Source: Centrapalus pauciflorus (Eukaryota; Streptophyta; Magnoliopsida; Asterales; Asteraceae). Taken from it: a stretch of DNA of 64,000 nt. A model generated the notes under the pieces. That model had not been told where the DNA came from. It saw nothing but the letters and a program-made list of their open reading frames with translations, and searched no databases. Each line of letters opens with the position of its first letter. Position 1 is the first letter of the stretch. Of this stretch, positions 45,191 to 57,031 are shown one piece after another. The stretch covers positions 62,001 to 126,000 of the forward strand of contig JAANYP010007554.1 of the NCBI GenBank assembly GCA_020465985.1. The letters run 5' to 3'. The translations under genes were made by a program, and so were the position numbers.

Positions 45191-47594
45191 TGTAACATCC
45201 AGCACTAAACCAGCTTACCAACAATGACCTAATCTGTATTTTATAGCCAATTATAACCTAATCAGTGGTCATTAGAAATTAATCATAGTGATTAACAATG
45301 TTCATTAAAAAAATTCAACTCAATTAGAATCAAATTAATCGGTGCGATAAATCGGGAAATCAATTAATCCGATCGGTTTACGATATGAGGGATTAATTCA
45401 CCTAAGTACATAATTAAATTATGATTAGTGACACTAATCATACACTAATACAATTACTTAACATTAATTATGCAAGACTAAAACAATTCATTAAAACAAT
45501 GCATCCATAAGTATTTATGAAATTACATAAAAAGGAAAATACAAGAATACATTTATAAATACTTTTATACAAAAAAAAAAGAAAATACATGTAAAATACA
45601 TGTATTGGCCGGGCCTATAGGGGTGCTTTTTAGAGGCTGACTTTAATATTTTATTACATAAGTCATATTCACTTTAAACACCATCATTTTGTTTAAAAGT
45701 GCACTCTACCTTTTCATTACATGTTTTTCATCATTTGAAAGACCAAATTTCTTCTATAAATAGAGAAGCCTTTCATTCATTTTAATCACACCAAAAACTC
45801 ATCTATCTCTCTTTCTAAATCCGGATCCACACACATACACATTACAAACATTTTCATTAGAGTGTTCTTGGTGAAATTCAAGTGTTCTTGGTCTAAATTT
45901 TGCAAGAGTTTCAACTTCTTCTCAAAATCAAACTCCTAACACTTCAAAGTAAGTAAATACTAACTTATTTCATCAAACGTTTATGTTTATATAAGTCTTG
46001 CATAATATATATAATCACCAACAACAACAAGTTTCATAAAAACTCAAGTTTATAAATTTCTAGTTTCTGTTTTTATGTTGTTTCTTTAAATGTGTTTATG
46101 AATATATGAACGCATCATAAAAGTGTTAATATTATGAAAACGAGTAATGTATATGTGTTCTAAAACTTGTATACAAGTAGTCTTTGAATAAACAACAAGA
46201 ATCATAAGTTATTTCAAGTTTATAAACTGCGGATTTTCGACAGAAAATTTATATCGACTTTGAAAAATCATAACTAATTCATAAATTAACGAAATGAGTT
46301 GATTCTTCACTCAAAAGTTACATCTATGTCTTAACTATAGATCTGGAAGTTTTCATAATTTATTTTGGAGTTTAAGACCTCCAGAAATTATTTGGGAAAC
46401 CGAAAGTTTGACTGCTCAAAAATGGCAAACATAGGGTTTTCAACAAGCTTTTTCACCAACCTAAACATCTCGAAAAATGGCCGTTATTGATTCTAAAAAT
46501 CCTTTGTATATAGTAGTTTAATGTCCTAGAAAACCAAAGCCTAAAACGTTCTGGAGCTTGGTCAAAAACAACCTCAAAGTAGGCCGAAAAACCTCCGAAA
46601 AAGCTGGAAAATTATATATATATAAACTTGACGTTTTAAGTGGGTTTAATTTAAAAACTTGTAGTGTTGGGTGATTTAAGACATAAAAATCTATAAATAT
46701 ATATATATTATCATATATTAGAGATATTAAGTCCCTATTATCATTTAGGGCTCGATTAATCTCGCTCGGTGCACCATCCATCAACTTACGAAAAATTGCA
46801 CTTTTCGCTCATTTTTGCCATCACAAGTTCGGTGAGTCCTCATAGCCCCTATTTTCACAATGTTATGTTTTGGGGTTGAAATACATCCTTTGTTTTTATA
46901 TGGACACGAAAACAACTTCATTTCTATTATGTATTACACATGTGGTTCCATCCACCCTTATATCATGAACCATCAATTGCATTTATTTGCAAGCGTGAAT
47001 ATATCGTGGATAGATCTATCGGGAGTCATGTCCCCCACTCGGGTTAGTTCGGGTCGGCTAACAGCGAGTGCATATATATTTAACACACAGTATTACGTTT
47101 GGAAATACTGCACAGGGCAAACTGATATTAATTAAGCTTCGATTGCATGATTGTTTATATGTAATACATAACATGCAATTTATCATTTTATAAATTCAAA
47201 CTCTACTGTTGTTGTCCATATATGTCAGATTTATGTGTAAACCTATGAGCTCACCAACAATTTTTGTTGACGTATTTTAGCGTGTATTTTCAGGAAATTA
47301 AGGCAAGTGTGCCTTCGGACGTATTTACTTTCAAGCTTCCGCATCCATGGAGTCGCATGCATATTCAAAACTAACGGAGATTTAGCTGCATTATTTTGGA
47401 TACTTTAATTATATAATTAAATTTTGTATTTTGTGAACTTCTTTTCTTCATATTAGACTATGTAAAACATTGCTATATTTTTAAGTTTTAACGATGTATT
47501 TTAAAAACGTCCATATAGTGGTCATTCGTCATGATTATGGTTATGCTTCCGCGACTTCGCTCTTCATTGCCAACCGGGTTAACGGGGTGTGACA
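45191..47594 (+). repeat. Gypsy-3 3' LTR (2404 bp)
   Basis: Full-length partner of 37343-39585, starting TGTAACATCCAGCAC and ending GGGGTGTGACA. Its length matches the Gypsy-2 LTRs (2395 and 2401 bp). It retains the 254 bp (about 47040-47293) lost from the 5' LTR. A TATA box CTATAAATAG is at 45754-45763. Confidence 0.93.
45754..45763 (+). promoter_or_regulatory. Putative TATA box, Gypsy-3 3' LTR
   Basis: CTATAAATAG followed by CT-rich leader sequence (ATCTATCTCTCTTTC near 45800). It is conserved in the Gypsy-2 LTRs. Confidence 0.65.
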
Positions 47595-50011
47595 GTTCCA
47601 ATATGATACATTTGTGTCAGCTCATCTCTAGTCAATCTCTGTACCATGTGGATAATGCTTTTAAATTCTTCCTCTGTACCAGCCTCTCTTTTGATTACAA
47701 AATGATACACTAAATCAGTGTCATCCATTGACTTAGCATGCCAGTAAGTAATAGGAGGTTTAGAGAAGTCATGCTGATCCAGGACCTTTTCAATTTCCCT
47801 CGCCTTTTGCAACTGTTGTTCAAACAACACTCTCTTAACCTGATCAAACTTTGCTTGTTGAATGGTTTCAGAAAGGATCATTAGCAACAGTTTGAACTAG
47901 TTCTTGTGGACCTTGGACTTGTTGGGAGGCTGTGGATGTTTTTCTCTTCTCCTTTTTTTTGTCATACAAAGCCTGAAGCTTTTCAGTTGACCATGACTGA
48001 GCAATTACTTTTGATATTCCAGCTGTAGCTGAGAAATTTATCAAAAATTTTCAATGTTCTGTATTTGAAGGCCCTATTGCCTTTTCCTCTTCTTTTGACT
48101 ATCCTTGACCATAAACCCTCTTAGGTAATCTCCTAAGGTTTCATCATCTTCCAATGGTTCATGGGTTTGCTGGTCTAAGATCTCATCTTGTTTTTCTGCT
48201 AATTTCCATGCCAGTTCAGCATCATGGGCGACTTGGGCTTCTTTAGAGATAAATTTGATCTTTGGAGTTTCAATCATAATACCCTTACCCTTGTCTTTGG
48301 AAGCTGATGCTTTGGGTTGGAGTGCTGGGGCAGGTTCTTGAGGACCTTCCCTGATGACCACTCCAATTGTCCTGGTGGGAGCAGCTTGAGCTTCTAGACT
48401 AACAGCTTGAGAAACTGCTGGGACTGTTAGCCTAGAAACTGGAGCTGTTGGTGAAGACGTTGAAGCTGGTTGTACTGGATGAGGGATCTCCTGATTCTCC
48501 CCCTTTTTGGATGCATTGGTTTGGACAGGGGGACCAAAAACCTTTGCAAGCAGGGATCGAACCATCTTTTCAAGCTGTATGATTTTGTTACCACAAAGTG
48601 TGAAACCAAGATGAAACTGATCAAGCTGTTGTTGTGCTGCTGTGAGTTGTTGTAGGGCCGTGATTTGAGATCCCTGTGCAGCAATAATTGATTTGTAATG
48701 TTCCAAAATGGCTACAACAGGTTTCAGTTGTTGATCCGTCAAAGCCATAAGTTGCAGACTAGCCTCAAGATCTTCAAATCATAGTGGTATTTGAGATCTA
48801 TCACTGGCATGAATTCCAGAAGTAGAAACATCTGGTCCCCTTTGTTCTTGGTACTAGGGACTTCCAGAAGGTGCTTGCACACCCTCAGTTGCCATGGGTG
48901 TGGTCTTGGATATGTTGATACTGTCCTGTGCCTCTTGTGTAGAGACATCAGTAGTACCATCCACAAAACCCATATGAACATCCTCAGATGGGATGTCCAC
49001 CTCCAAATTGAGGGTGAGAGTATCCTCAATGGGTTCCCTTTCGATATTCTGTGTAGGAGTGTCCCCTTGCATAGGGCTATTTGGCTCTAGGAGTTGGACT
49101 AAGGAGGAAGGAGCTCCTACCACACTTTGTCTTTTATAAATTTGCAGTGAGGGGGCTGGGGATGTATGTATAATAGAAGGAGCAGAGGAAGTATATGTAT
49201 CATGAGGAGTGGGTTGGGTTCCTGGGGGTGAAGTAGTAATGGATGGCTGAGCCTGCTCAGGACCCTCTCCTCTGTTTATTGGATTGATGTCCTACATTGC
49301 AGAAGGCAATGGGACATCCACATTGTGAAAATTGGCACTTGGTTTAAAAAGCCTTTTTAATAGAAGGTAAAGAGTGCCTATAAGAAACATGTATCCTTTT
49401 ATGTACTTTAAAAGTATTGCAACACTTTGCAATTATTTCTGCCAAAAACCGATGATACATCATAAATTTCCCATTCTTTAGGGCATGGTGCCGTAACATG
49501 CCTTGAAAAATCATATTTGAAAAATTAAACTGTTGGCCTGTTGATAAGCACACTAAGGCAGTGGCAATATTCGAAGAAAATTCAGAGCAACCAGTTCTTT
49601 TAGGGCTTATACACTGCTGAATAATATGCACAAGATATTTCCATTTAGGGGCAAAATGTGCTTTGAAGAAGGTAAAAAAATTAGCAGGCCTCTATACCCA
49701 ATAGCTAAAAGACCTTCGTGTAAAGCAGTAAGAGAGAGATCAGATATATTTGTGGCAGCTTTAAGATGTAGATGTTGGCGTATTGTCTCCTCAGTGATGG
49801 TAATGGGGTTACCATCAATGACTCCATTAATGGTGTTGACAGTGGCTGATTTCCAAAATTGTTCTATGTGTGAGACGTATATGGTAGGATTAACAGTTTA
49901 AGCATAATGGATATGGGAACCACGAAGGAAATCCATCATGTCATGGAATGGTTGGAGTTCAGTGGGTTTGAGAGAGTAGGGAAGGCAGTTGTGTTCTTTG
50001 ACAAACTCCAT
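47595..50011 (-). pseudogene. Copia-3 post-pol ORF, proximal part
   Basis: Second ORF of Copia-3, downstream of pol. Start ATG at 50009-50011 (MEFVKEHNCLPYSLKPTELQ), then HDMMDFLRGSHIHYA, a stop, TVNPTIYVSHIEQFWKSATV and, after a frameshift near 49640, IIQQCISPKRTGCSEFSSNI, ALVCLSTGQQFNFSNMIFQG. A Pro/Ser/Thr-rich middle follows, then a coil with Gln runs (AAQGSQITALQQLTAAQQQL, 48748-48074) ending in basic KKRKRQ, and a distal part FVIKREAGTEEEFKSIIHMV. Its place is that of Sirevirus env-like ORFs, but I see no signal peptide or clear membrane segment. From memory, close relatives are common in Asteraceae genomes. Function unknown. Confidence 0.65.
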
Positions 50012-50317
50012 TAGAAATCACGACGGGGGTTTAGGGTTTTGAACGACTGTGTGTGAATCGCTCAGAGAGAAGATGAAAAGATTATGGAAGATATCTTTGC
50101 AACTGGTAGTTGCAATCGAACTAAACTGGGACTTTAAAGGTTTTTGCTTTTCAAGAAATATCTAGTCACGTGCACAATCTTTTGAAGAATTACTGAATTA
50201 CCCTGCACACTTTGACATACCAAGTTAAACAACTAACAGTCCGAGAAAATGAACTAGCACCTTGAGAATAGTCTCAAGCTGTTAGTTGAAAGTTAAGCAT
50301 CTTCTAATGAAACAGTG
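50012..50317 (-). other. Copia-3 spacer between polypurine tract and post-pol ORF
   Basis: About 300 bp of AT-rich sequence with no frame. It would be the leader of any subgenomic RNA for the second ORF. No splice acceptor can be assigned with confidence. Confidence 0.45.
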
Positions 50318-50327
50318 TCTCCCCCTT
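50318..50327 (-). other. Internal polypurine tract of Copia-3
   Basis: AAGGGGGAGA on the element strand about 60 bp after the pol stop, identical in form to the tracts before the array LTRs but lying upstream of the second ORF rather than at the LTR. Confidence 0.6.
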
Positions 50328-50385
50328 AACCAAACACATCGAATAAGTATTTTCCTCATGAAATAAGGGAGAATAAAGAAAAACA

Positions 50386-50962
50386 AATTAATCCATATTA
50401 ACCATACCAATATTTGATACTAGAAAGGTGAATCTTCCTACATCAAATGGTTTTGTAAATAGATCAGCTAACTGATCATCTATATGAATTTTGGTAACTT
50501 GGATTAATTTCTTCTAATTACAGTCCCTTATAAAATGAAATCTAATGTCTATGTTCTTGGTTTTGGGAAAATTCACAGGATTTTGTACAATGCTTATTGC
50601 ACTTGAACTGTCAATATAAATAGGAGTAGATAGAAAGTTCATACCATAGTCTCTCAGTTGAATATGAATCCACATTACTTGGGAACAGCAGTTGGTAGCT
50701 GCAACATATTCTGCTTCTGTTGATGAAGTGGAAACAGTGGTCTGCCTTTTGCACTGCCAAGAAACCAGTCTTGCTCCTAGATATTGACATCCACCAGTTG
50801 TGGATTTTCTGTCTATGTTGCAACCTCCATAGTCACTGTCAGAATAAGCTGTTAGTTCAAGAGGAGAGTCCTTTGGATACCATAGTCCCAATTTTGGTTG
50901 GCCCTTGAGGTATCTAAAGATTCTCTTAACAGAATACAAATGTGAGTCCTTTGGAGCACATT
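50386..50962 (-). pseudogene. Copia-3 RNase H
   Basis: The minus strand reads AYSDSDYGGCNIDRKSTTGG (first Asp), STSSTEAEYVAATNCCSQVM (Glu), IYIDSSSAISIVQNPVNF (Asp), DIRFHFIRDC, then a stop (50514-50516) and, in the same frame, LADLFTKPFDVGRFTFLVSN to the real end near 50390. Catalytic residues are intact. The upstream part overlaps the left copy of the 407-bp duplication. Confidence 0.88.
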
Positions 50963-51776
50963 GAAACCTGGCACAAACACAAACAACAAACATTATATCA
51001 GGTCTAGAAGATGTGAGATATATAAGTGCACCTATCAAGGATCTGTATAAATGAATATCCACATCCACTCCTTTTTTATCTGCATGAAGCTGCTTATGAG
51101 TGTCCATTGGTGTGCTGGCCACTTTGGTGTCCTTGTATCAAAACTTTTCCATGATATCATTCACATACTTTGATTGACTAATAAAACGTCCAGTAGGTTT
51201 TTGCTTGACCTGCAAGCCTAGAAAGAAGGATAGTTCCCCTATTGAACTCATTTGAAACTTCTTGTGCATCAAGGTTTCAAACTCCTTGCACAGAATTTCA
51301 TTTGTTGATCCAAATATGATATCATCAACGTAGATCTGAACAAGAAGAATATCTGATTTGATGGACATTGAAACCTGGCACAAACACAAACAGCAAACAT
51401 TATATCAGGTCTAGAAGATGTGAGATACATAAGTGAACCTATCAAGTATCTGTATAAATGAATATCCACATCCACTCCTTCTTTATCTGCATCAAGCTGC
51501 TTATGAGTGTCCATTGGTGTGCTGGCCACTTTGGTGTCCTTGTATCTAAACTTTTCCATGATGTCATTCACATACTTTGATTGACTAATAAAACGTCCAG
51601 TAGGTTTTTGCTTGACCTGCAAGCCTAGAAAAAAGGTTAGTTCCCCCATTGAACTCATTTGAAACTTCTTGTACATCAGGGTGTCAAACTCCTTGCACAG
51701 AATGTCATTTGTTGATCCAAAGATGACATCATCAACGTACATCTGAACAAGAAGAATCTCTGATTTGATGGACTTT
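50963..51776 (-). repeat. 407-bp tandem duplication inside Copia-3 RT
   Basis: Two direct copies, 50963-51369 and 51370-51776, each encoding KSIKS(E/D)ILLVQ through TSSRPDIMF(A/V)VCVCARFQ. The joints share CATTG. The copies differ at about 5 percent of sites (roughly 19 counted by eye). The period is not a multiple of three, so reading passes out of frame at the joint. The YVDD site is present twice. Confidence 0.88.
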
Positions 51777-51970
51777 GTAAATAATGTCTTGTCCAGAGTA
51801 CCTCTCTTGAATCCATTTTGTAGAAGATATGAAGACAAAGTGTCATACCATGCTCTTGGGGCTTGGTGGAGTCCATAGAGGGATTTGTCTAACTTGTACA
51901 CTCTGTCTGGATACTTATATTCCACAAATCCAGGAGGTTGACATTCATAAACCTTGTGAACCATTGTCCT
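50963..51970 (-). pseudogene. Copia-3 reverse transcriptase, N-terminus deleted
   Basis: Begins abruptly at VHKVYECQPPGFVEYKYPD, then SLYGLHQAPRAWYDTLSSYL, QMYVDDVIFGSTND, TFFLGLQVKQKPTGRF. The YVDD pair is present. The N-terminal part with WxxAMxxE, NKARLVA and the first catalytic Asp (QMDVKSAF) is missing, about 300 bp by comparison with Copia-4. The joint lies near 51970 beside a linker fragment (51974-52198). Confidence 0.88.
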
Positions 51971-52372
51971 TGTCTACACAGGAGTGCGTGGGTCTCCTAT
52001 TATCTGGTTGAGAAGATGATACTTGTGAACCCTGAGTGTGGGTACTCTTTCTGTCTGAGATGATCTTCCCAGATTTGTATCATCACCTTCAGCACCACTT
52101 GAGGATTCTGCTTCAGTAACAGTTTGATAAGAAAATGGGACTGTTTCCCTATTGGATGGAGCTCTTACTTCTGGGCTTGGGATTGGCACTTCACACACTG
52201 TATTTTTGTCTTGTTGATCAACCAGGACCCCTCGTGGGTCACAAGATAGAAGTGGCAGTACAGTATACTCATCCCATGTAGTAGATGCTGCAATTGTTGG
52301 AAACTTTGTGCCAACAGCTTGAATATTTGTGTTACCAGCATGAGAATTTGGACTGACAGTTTCAAAACTGTT
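51971..52372 (-). pseudogene. Copia-3 integrase-RT linker
   Basis: Minus-strand fragments PIPSPEVRAPSNRETVPFSY, GAEGDDTNLGRSSQTERVPT and LRVHKYHLLNQIIGDPRTPV. Ser/Pro/Thr-rich linkers ending in a (H)xxxQIIGDP motif are normal at this place in Copia pol. Frames change at least once near 52370 and 52200. Confidence 0.7.
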
Positions 52373-53279
52373 TTAAGCAGTTCCTGCAGTATACTCAACA
52401 AAGCTCAGAGAATTTGTTAGTGAATCTAAATCAAACAACCAATCAGGACCAGTGCCTTTGATATTTGCAGTATGTTCATTAAACTCAACATTGTCACTTT
52501 CTTCAATGGTTTTAGATACACTGTTATACACCCTATAAGCTTTGCTTTGAATTGAGTAACCGACAAAGAAACCTTCTTCAGCCTTACTTTCAAACTTTCC
52601 TAAGTGAATTTTAGTATGTAGGATAGTGCATGAACAACCAAAAGGTATTAGGAAGGCTACTAAGGGAATCCTGTGATGGAATAACTCATATGGAGTTTTC
52701 CCTTGTGACTGAACAATTTGAACCCTATTTAGCACATAACAAGCTGTATTTTCTTGCAATGCCTTTGGACTCACAGATGCTGTTTAGGATATGATTTTTA
52801 AACTCAGTTCCATTGTCAGACCTGATCACCTTAACTTTTAAATTTGATTGGTTTTCAATCTTAAGAAAGGATTTGACTAGCTCAGCAGTTTCATCCTTAG
52901 TCCTAAGAAAGTAAACCCATGTAAATCTGGTGAAATCATTAACAGTGACTAAACAGTAAGCTCTTTTATTTAATCTCAGAACAGATGTTGGACCAAAAAG
53001 ATCCATATGAATAAGATGAAGAGCAGATGAGATTAAATTTACTTCTTTGGCCTTATGAGAAGTTTTGTGTTGCTTGCCTTTGAGACATGCTACACAATGA
53101 TCATCACATATGAACTCGTTTTGAGGTAAACCTCTTACCAAATTCTTTTTGACTAAAACATTCATAGATTTGAAGTTCATGTGACACATCCTTCCGTGCC
53201 AGAGAACATACTCATTTGATGATGCTTTGGATATCAAACAGCTTAAAGTATTTGATTTGGATAACAGATCTACGTCCAA
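52373..53279 (-). pseudogene. Copia-3 integrase, catalytic Glu region deleted
   Basis: Pre-integrase and zinc finger: LWHGRMCHMNFKSMNVLVKK, CDDHCVACLKGKQHK. Core: IHMDLFGPTSVLRLNKRAYC (first Asp), VKVIRSDNGTEFKNH (second Asp). The frame then jumps from CESKGIARKY to ENTACYVLNRVQIVQSQGKT, so the stretch with QQNGVAERxNRTL, holding the third catalytic residue, is missing (about 100 bp, joint near 52770). The C-terminal KAEEGFFVGYSIQSKAYRVY and FDLDSLTNSL follow. Confidence 0.88.
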
Positions 53280-54166
53280 ACATTAGACATTGTCCTTTCT
53301 TGGTGTTCTAAGTAAAACAAGATTTTCAGGTATTTTAAAATCTTTTGAAAGGACAATGCACTCAGAGTCTGTGAACAAAACAATATTTTGTTTATCACAC
53401 AGATTTGAGACACACTTAGTAAATTGTACTTCAGCTGTTTACCATAGAAAACATCATTGAATAACATGTTGCCTGCTTTGACAGTACCCTTACCTGTTAC
53501 CTTACCTCCCTTGGAATTACCTCAAAATGCAACAAACCCTCCTTCAAAGCTTTTGAAGTTTGACAAGCATTCAGAATTTCCTGTCATGTGCCTAGAGCAT
53601 CCACTGTCCATATGCCATCTTGTCTTATGTTGGGTCCTGTGGTTGCCCTACACAAAAAAAGCTTAGTTAGTAGTGGAGTAAACCCAAACCAAATTCGTTT
53701 TGGGTTGTCCTTGTGCATTGACATAACTAAACACTGTTTGTGTCTTTTTAAACTTAGTGAGATCCACTGGTGGATGCCGTGAAGATTATTTAGTTATGAC
53801 ATCAGGTATCCAGATGTTCTTTCCAACCTTTTTAATTACAGCCTCAGAAGATCCATTACCAGTTCCAGTTTTAGACTTAGCAGTTTGAACTTGGTTCTGA
53901 GTGCTAACAGCTTCAGAATTTGCACTACCAGCTCCAACTTTTGACTTAACAGTCTCAACACTTGCATTAGCAGTTTGATCTATGTTTTTGCCTTTAACAC
54001 ACCATACCTTTTTTTATGTTTGCCTTGGATTTTGCTAAAACTTGTTTTTGGTGTTTGGGCTGTCTTTTGTTGACTTTTAAGTACCTGTGATCAACTGTCT
54101 TCTTTGGAACTGGTGTGACAGGTGTTTTGGGCTTTGAAATTTTTGAGTTTTGAACAATCACATGTT
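53280..54166 (-). pseudogene. Copia-3 protease
   Basis: Active site WHMDSGCSRHMTGN on the minus strand near 53580-53620, followed by FEGGFVAF, GNSKGGKVTGKGTVKAGNML and LKYNLLSVSQIC. Stops interrupt at least three places (for example after FVAF). The 5' part (53650-54166) is a decayed linker with WVPK-type residues replaced. Confidence 0.75.
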
Positions 54167-55501
54167 TTAATCCACATTCTGTTTTGTAACAGATGGTTTA
54201 TATAAAGAATGCCTGGCCAAATGATTTTTCCTGCCACAATGCAAACAGCTTTTGACTGTTTTGATTGGAGAACCAGTTTTGTGGGACCAAAACTGGTTCT
54301 TGTTCCTTTGATTTCCCCTCACCTGCTGCTGCTGCGTGGGAAACATTTGGACACCATGCTTTTGGCTTGTGCATATTAGAACAGTCTTACCCTTTTTATT
54401 AGTTTTTGAAGAAGATGCAATGTTACAGTTAAAAGGTACAGAAACATGTGGAGCATTATTGCATACACTCATCTTCTCTTTTCCTTTCACACTTTGGGTT
54501 TTGATGAAACTGGAAGTAGGAGGTTCTAAAGGTGCACTCATTGTTTTGGAGTTGCTCTCAACTTCTTTACACTCACATCCTTCATTTGGAATTAGTTTTT
54601 CTTTAGATTCAGGCCTGTCTTCAAGGATAGGATCTACAGTTTTCATTGTCTCATCTAATGGTTCATTCACAAGCCTATCAGCAACTTCACTTATGGGATG
54701 AATGTATTTGTTGTTGTATGGGGGAGGAGTAGCTTTGTATCCTATACCTTCCTTGGGATTGAGTTGAGATTTTACCCTATCTTTAAATTGGACCTCCATT
54801 ATGTGTTCTAGCTTTTGATTGGCCAGCTTGAAGCGACCTAAATCTATATTAACATATTCTATTTTCTTGTTAGCTTCTAACACCTTCTGTTCATGCTCAT
54901 CTAGTTTCTTATTTAGGGTCTCTATTTTCTCATTCAGTTCCTTTTTCTCCCACTCATGATATGTTCTATCATGTCCCATCTGAATCTCATTATCCTTGTA
55001 GTCATTGACCTGTTTTTCAAGATCTTCTATAGCCTGCATATACTCATATCTCCTCTCTTCCATCTTAGCTAGAGTTTTGCACATGCTCTCATTATGATCT
55101 CTGTACTTTTGAACCATATTTTTACATATTTGAGAGCAGATATTAGCATTTACCTCAGATGGTAGTTCAATGGAAGTGACAGTGGATGTTTCTGCCATAA
55201 GAGCTTGATTTTGAAACTCCTCTTCTGTCTGATCACTCCAGTCAAACACATTGTCTTCTTGAGACACAAGAGCTTGTGAGAATGAAGTTTGATTAGTTTG
55301 TCGGGGTCTTGGTTGCTGCTGACCTTGGGATCTACACTCTCTAGCAAAGTGGCCAAGCTTGTGGCATTTAAAGCACTCAACCTTTGATTTATCAAATGCT
55401 AGCTTGCCTTCTGTTCTGCCTTGAATGTTTGGTCTGCCAGTCCTTTTCAAAAATCTTTTGGCTATCATAGTCAACATAGCATGCTGCCACTTTATGTCCA
55501 T
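54167..55501 (-). pseudogene. Copia-3 gag C-terminus: zinc knuckle and coiled coil
   Basis: An open 444-codon minus frame. Order: basic start (IAKRFLKRTGRPN), complete knuckle CFKCHKLGHFAREC, acidic segment, a long coil (about residues 130-235: YEYMQAIEDLEKQVNDYKDN, LNEKIETLNKKLDEHEQKVL), a Ser/Pro/Glu region, and a second knuckle CLHCGRKNHLARHS with its last Cys replaced by Ser. It is the longest open frame in the window. It should belong to the gag half of one polyprotein. Confidence 0.85.
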
Positions 55502-56349
55502 CTCTTCTAAATCATCTGGATGGATTTGTTCTAGATCTTCAGCATTTGGAGCAAACAGTCCATCACATGCAACAAATGCTTCATAATGAACTTCAGAAGA
55601 ATTACCATGAGCACCTAAAAAAGAATCACAACAGTTTGATTTATCGGTTAATGCTGATGACGCAGAGCAGTGTTGTGATTGTAAGAAAATGATTTCTCTT
55701 TATTTTAAATCTCAGATTCAAACACTCTCAGGCTATTGTAAAAACCATCCAACTCTATTTCATCTAGAGTGTCTTTGGTTCTCTATTGGGCAGCATAGAC
55801 TGTCCATTCTTCACCAAGAGATCTGAGGAATTTTCTGTTTACTTCATCTTGATTCAGGCTGACTTTAACACTCTCCAATTCACCTATTAGCTTATTAAAC
55901 CTATGAAAAATCTGAGTAAAGTTTTCATTCTTGCCACCAGAAAAGTTTTCATACTGCTGTTTTAAAAGATCCTTTTGATTCCTTCTGGTGCTAGCATTGC
56001 CAGCAAATCTTTTCTCTAAAGCAATCCAAAGAGAATGAGCAATATAGAACTTTTTAAAATGATGTTGATAAGCATTAGGAATGGCTATTTGTAAAAGAGT
56101 AAGAGCTTTCACTTCATTCATTCTAGCCTTTCTTTCAATCTCAGTTTTTGGAGGTGTTCTTTTAGGTTTGCCCTCAGCATCTAGTTCAGGATCAACTGCA
56201 GGAGGATTTTCAACAGCTTCCCATAGGGCATAATCAATAAATTGAATGTGTTGTTGAATCCTAAGTTTCCACATCTCGAACTCAGTGGGTTTGAGCATAG
56301 GCACTTTGAGTCCTTGCCCAGATCCACTACTACTATTTTCAAACTCCAT
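55502..56349 (-). pseudogene. Copia-3 gag N-terminus (capsid)
   Basis: Start ATG 56347-56349 (MEFENSSSGSGQGLKVPMLK). Copia gag motifs: PTEFEMWKLRIQQHIQFIDY, NEVKALTLLQIAIPNAYQHH, HSLWIALEKRFAGN, LKQQYENFSGGKNENFTQIF, FNKLIGELESVKVSLNQDEV, FLRSLGEEWTVY. Open to 55783. A stop then precedes RTKDTLDEIELDGFYNSLRV, and frameshifts lead to the next segment. Confidence 0.88.
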
Positions 56350-56427
56350 TGCAGAAAAATAAATTTTTTAAAACAGAGAAAGTTTCTGACCTTGAAAACA
56401 AAGAATAACAAACAAAACCCGTGGCTC
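56350..56427 (-). other. Copia-3 leader and truncated primer site
   Basis: Short leader of gag. At its edge the plus strand reads GTGGCTC, the first half of the complement of a tRNA-Met site (GTGGCTCTGATACCA), and is then replaced by the Copia-4 LTR. This indicates that Copia-4 inserted inside the primer-binding site; GGCTC is a candidate target duplication (the other copy lies beyond the window). Confidence 0.6.
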
Positions 56428-57016
56428 TGGTAGTACATCCTGTGTGACGATAGCAGTCTAAGTTTAGATTGCATTTTTTATAAGTCTATCTACTTGATAT
56501 TAGATATTAACAAGTGTTTGATATATGTTTGATTATGTGTGTTTGATATTGATTGATTGTATGTTTGAACTTGGTGTAATGTATTACAAGAAGTTCAAAC
56601 ATAAAGTTCAAAGATGAATTCAAACATAAGTTAAAACATAAGTTTGATATGTGAGGTTCGAATTTAGGGTACATTCGAATTTGTCATTGAGGACAAATTC
56701 GAATGGGCCTTGGGCCACATTCGAATTTGTCCTAGACAAACTCGAATCTGTCAGTATAATTAAGGGTTAATTCGATTAATTATCAGACTTTTGCAGACGT
56801 TTAGCAGAGCGATTAGCAAAGGCGATAAACTTGCAAGTTTTCAGAGAGTTGTTTAGGATAGAATCATCGTGTAGGGGCGTTCTAAGTCGTTCGTCTATCA
56901 CCGTGGTAGTCTCCGTGTTTCGGTGTGAGTGATCTTACCGTCAAGCCGCTAACGAGGTTTCCGCACTCGTTGGAAGATGTCGCGTCGAGATAGATCCGTA
57001 GAGTCAAGACCTTACA
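56428..57016 (+). repeat. Copia-4 5' LTR (589 bp)
   Basis: Starts TGGTAGTACATCCTGTGTG and ends GTCAAGACCTTACA, next to the primer site. The start was fixed by comparison with the solo LTR (TGTTGGTACATCCCGTGTG). It contains a run of ATTCGAATTTG/ACTCGAATCTG words (about 56655-56750). Confidence 0.85.
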
Positions 57017-57018
57017 AG

Positions 57019-57031
57019 TGGTATCAGAGAC
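57019..57031 (+). other. Copia-4 primer-binding site (tRNA-Met)
   Basis: TGGTATCAGAGAC, two bases after the LTR. It has one mismatch against TGGTATCAGAGCC. Confidence 0.85.

Noticed and set aside
47595..50011. Considered the post-pol ORF of Copia-3 as a captured host gene or true envelope gene.
   Set aside because: No introns, signal peptide, transmembrane helix or known host domain could be seen. Kept as an element ORF of unknown function.
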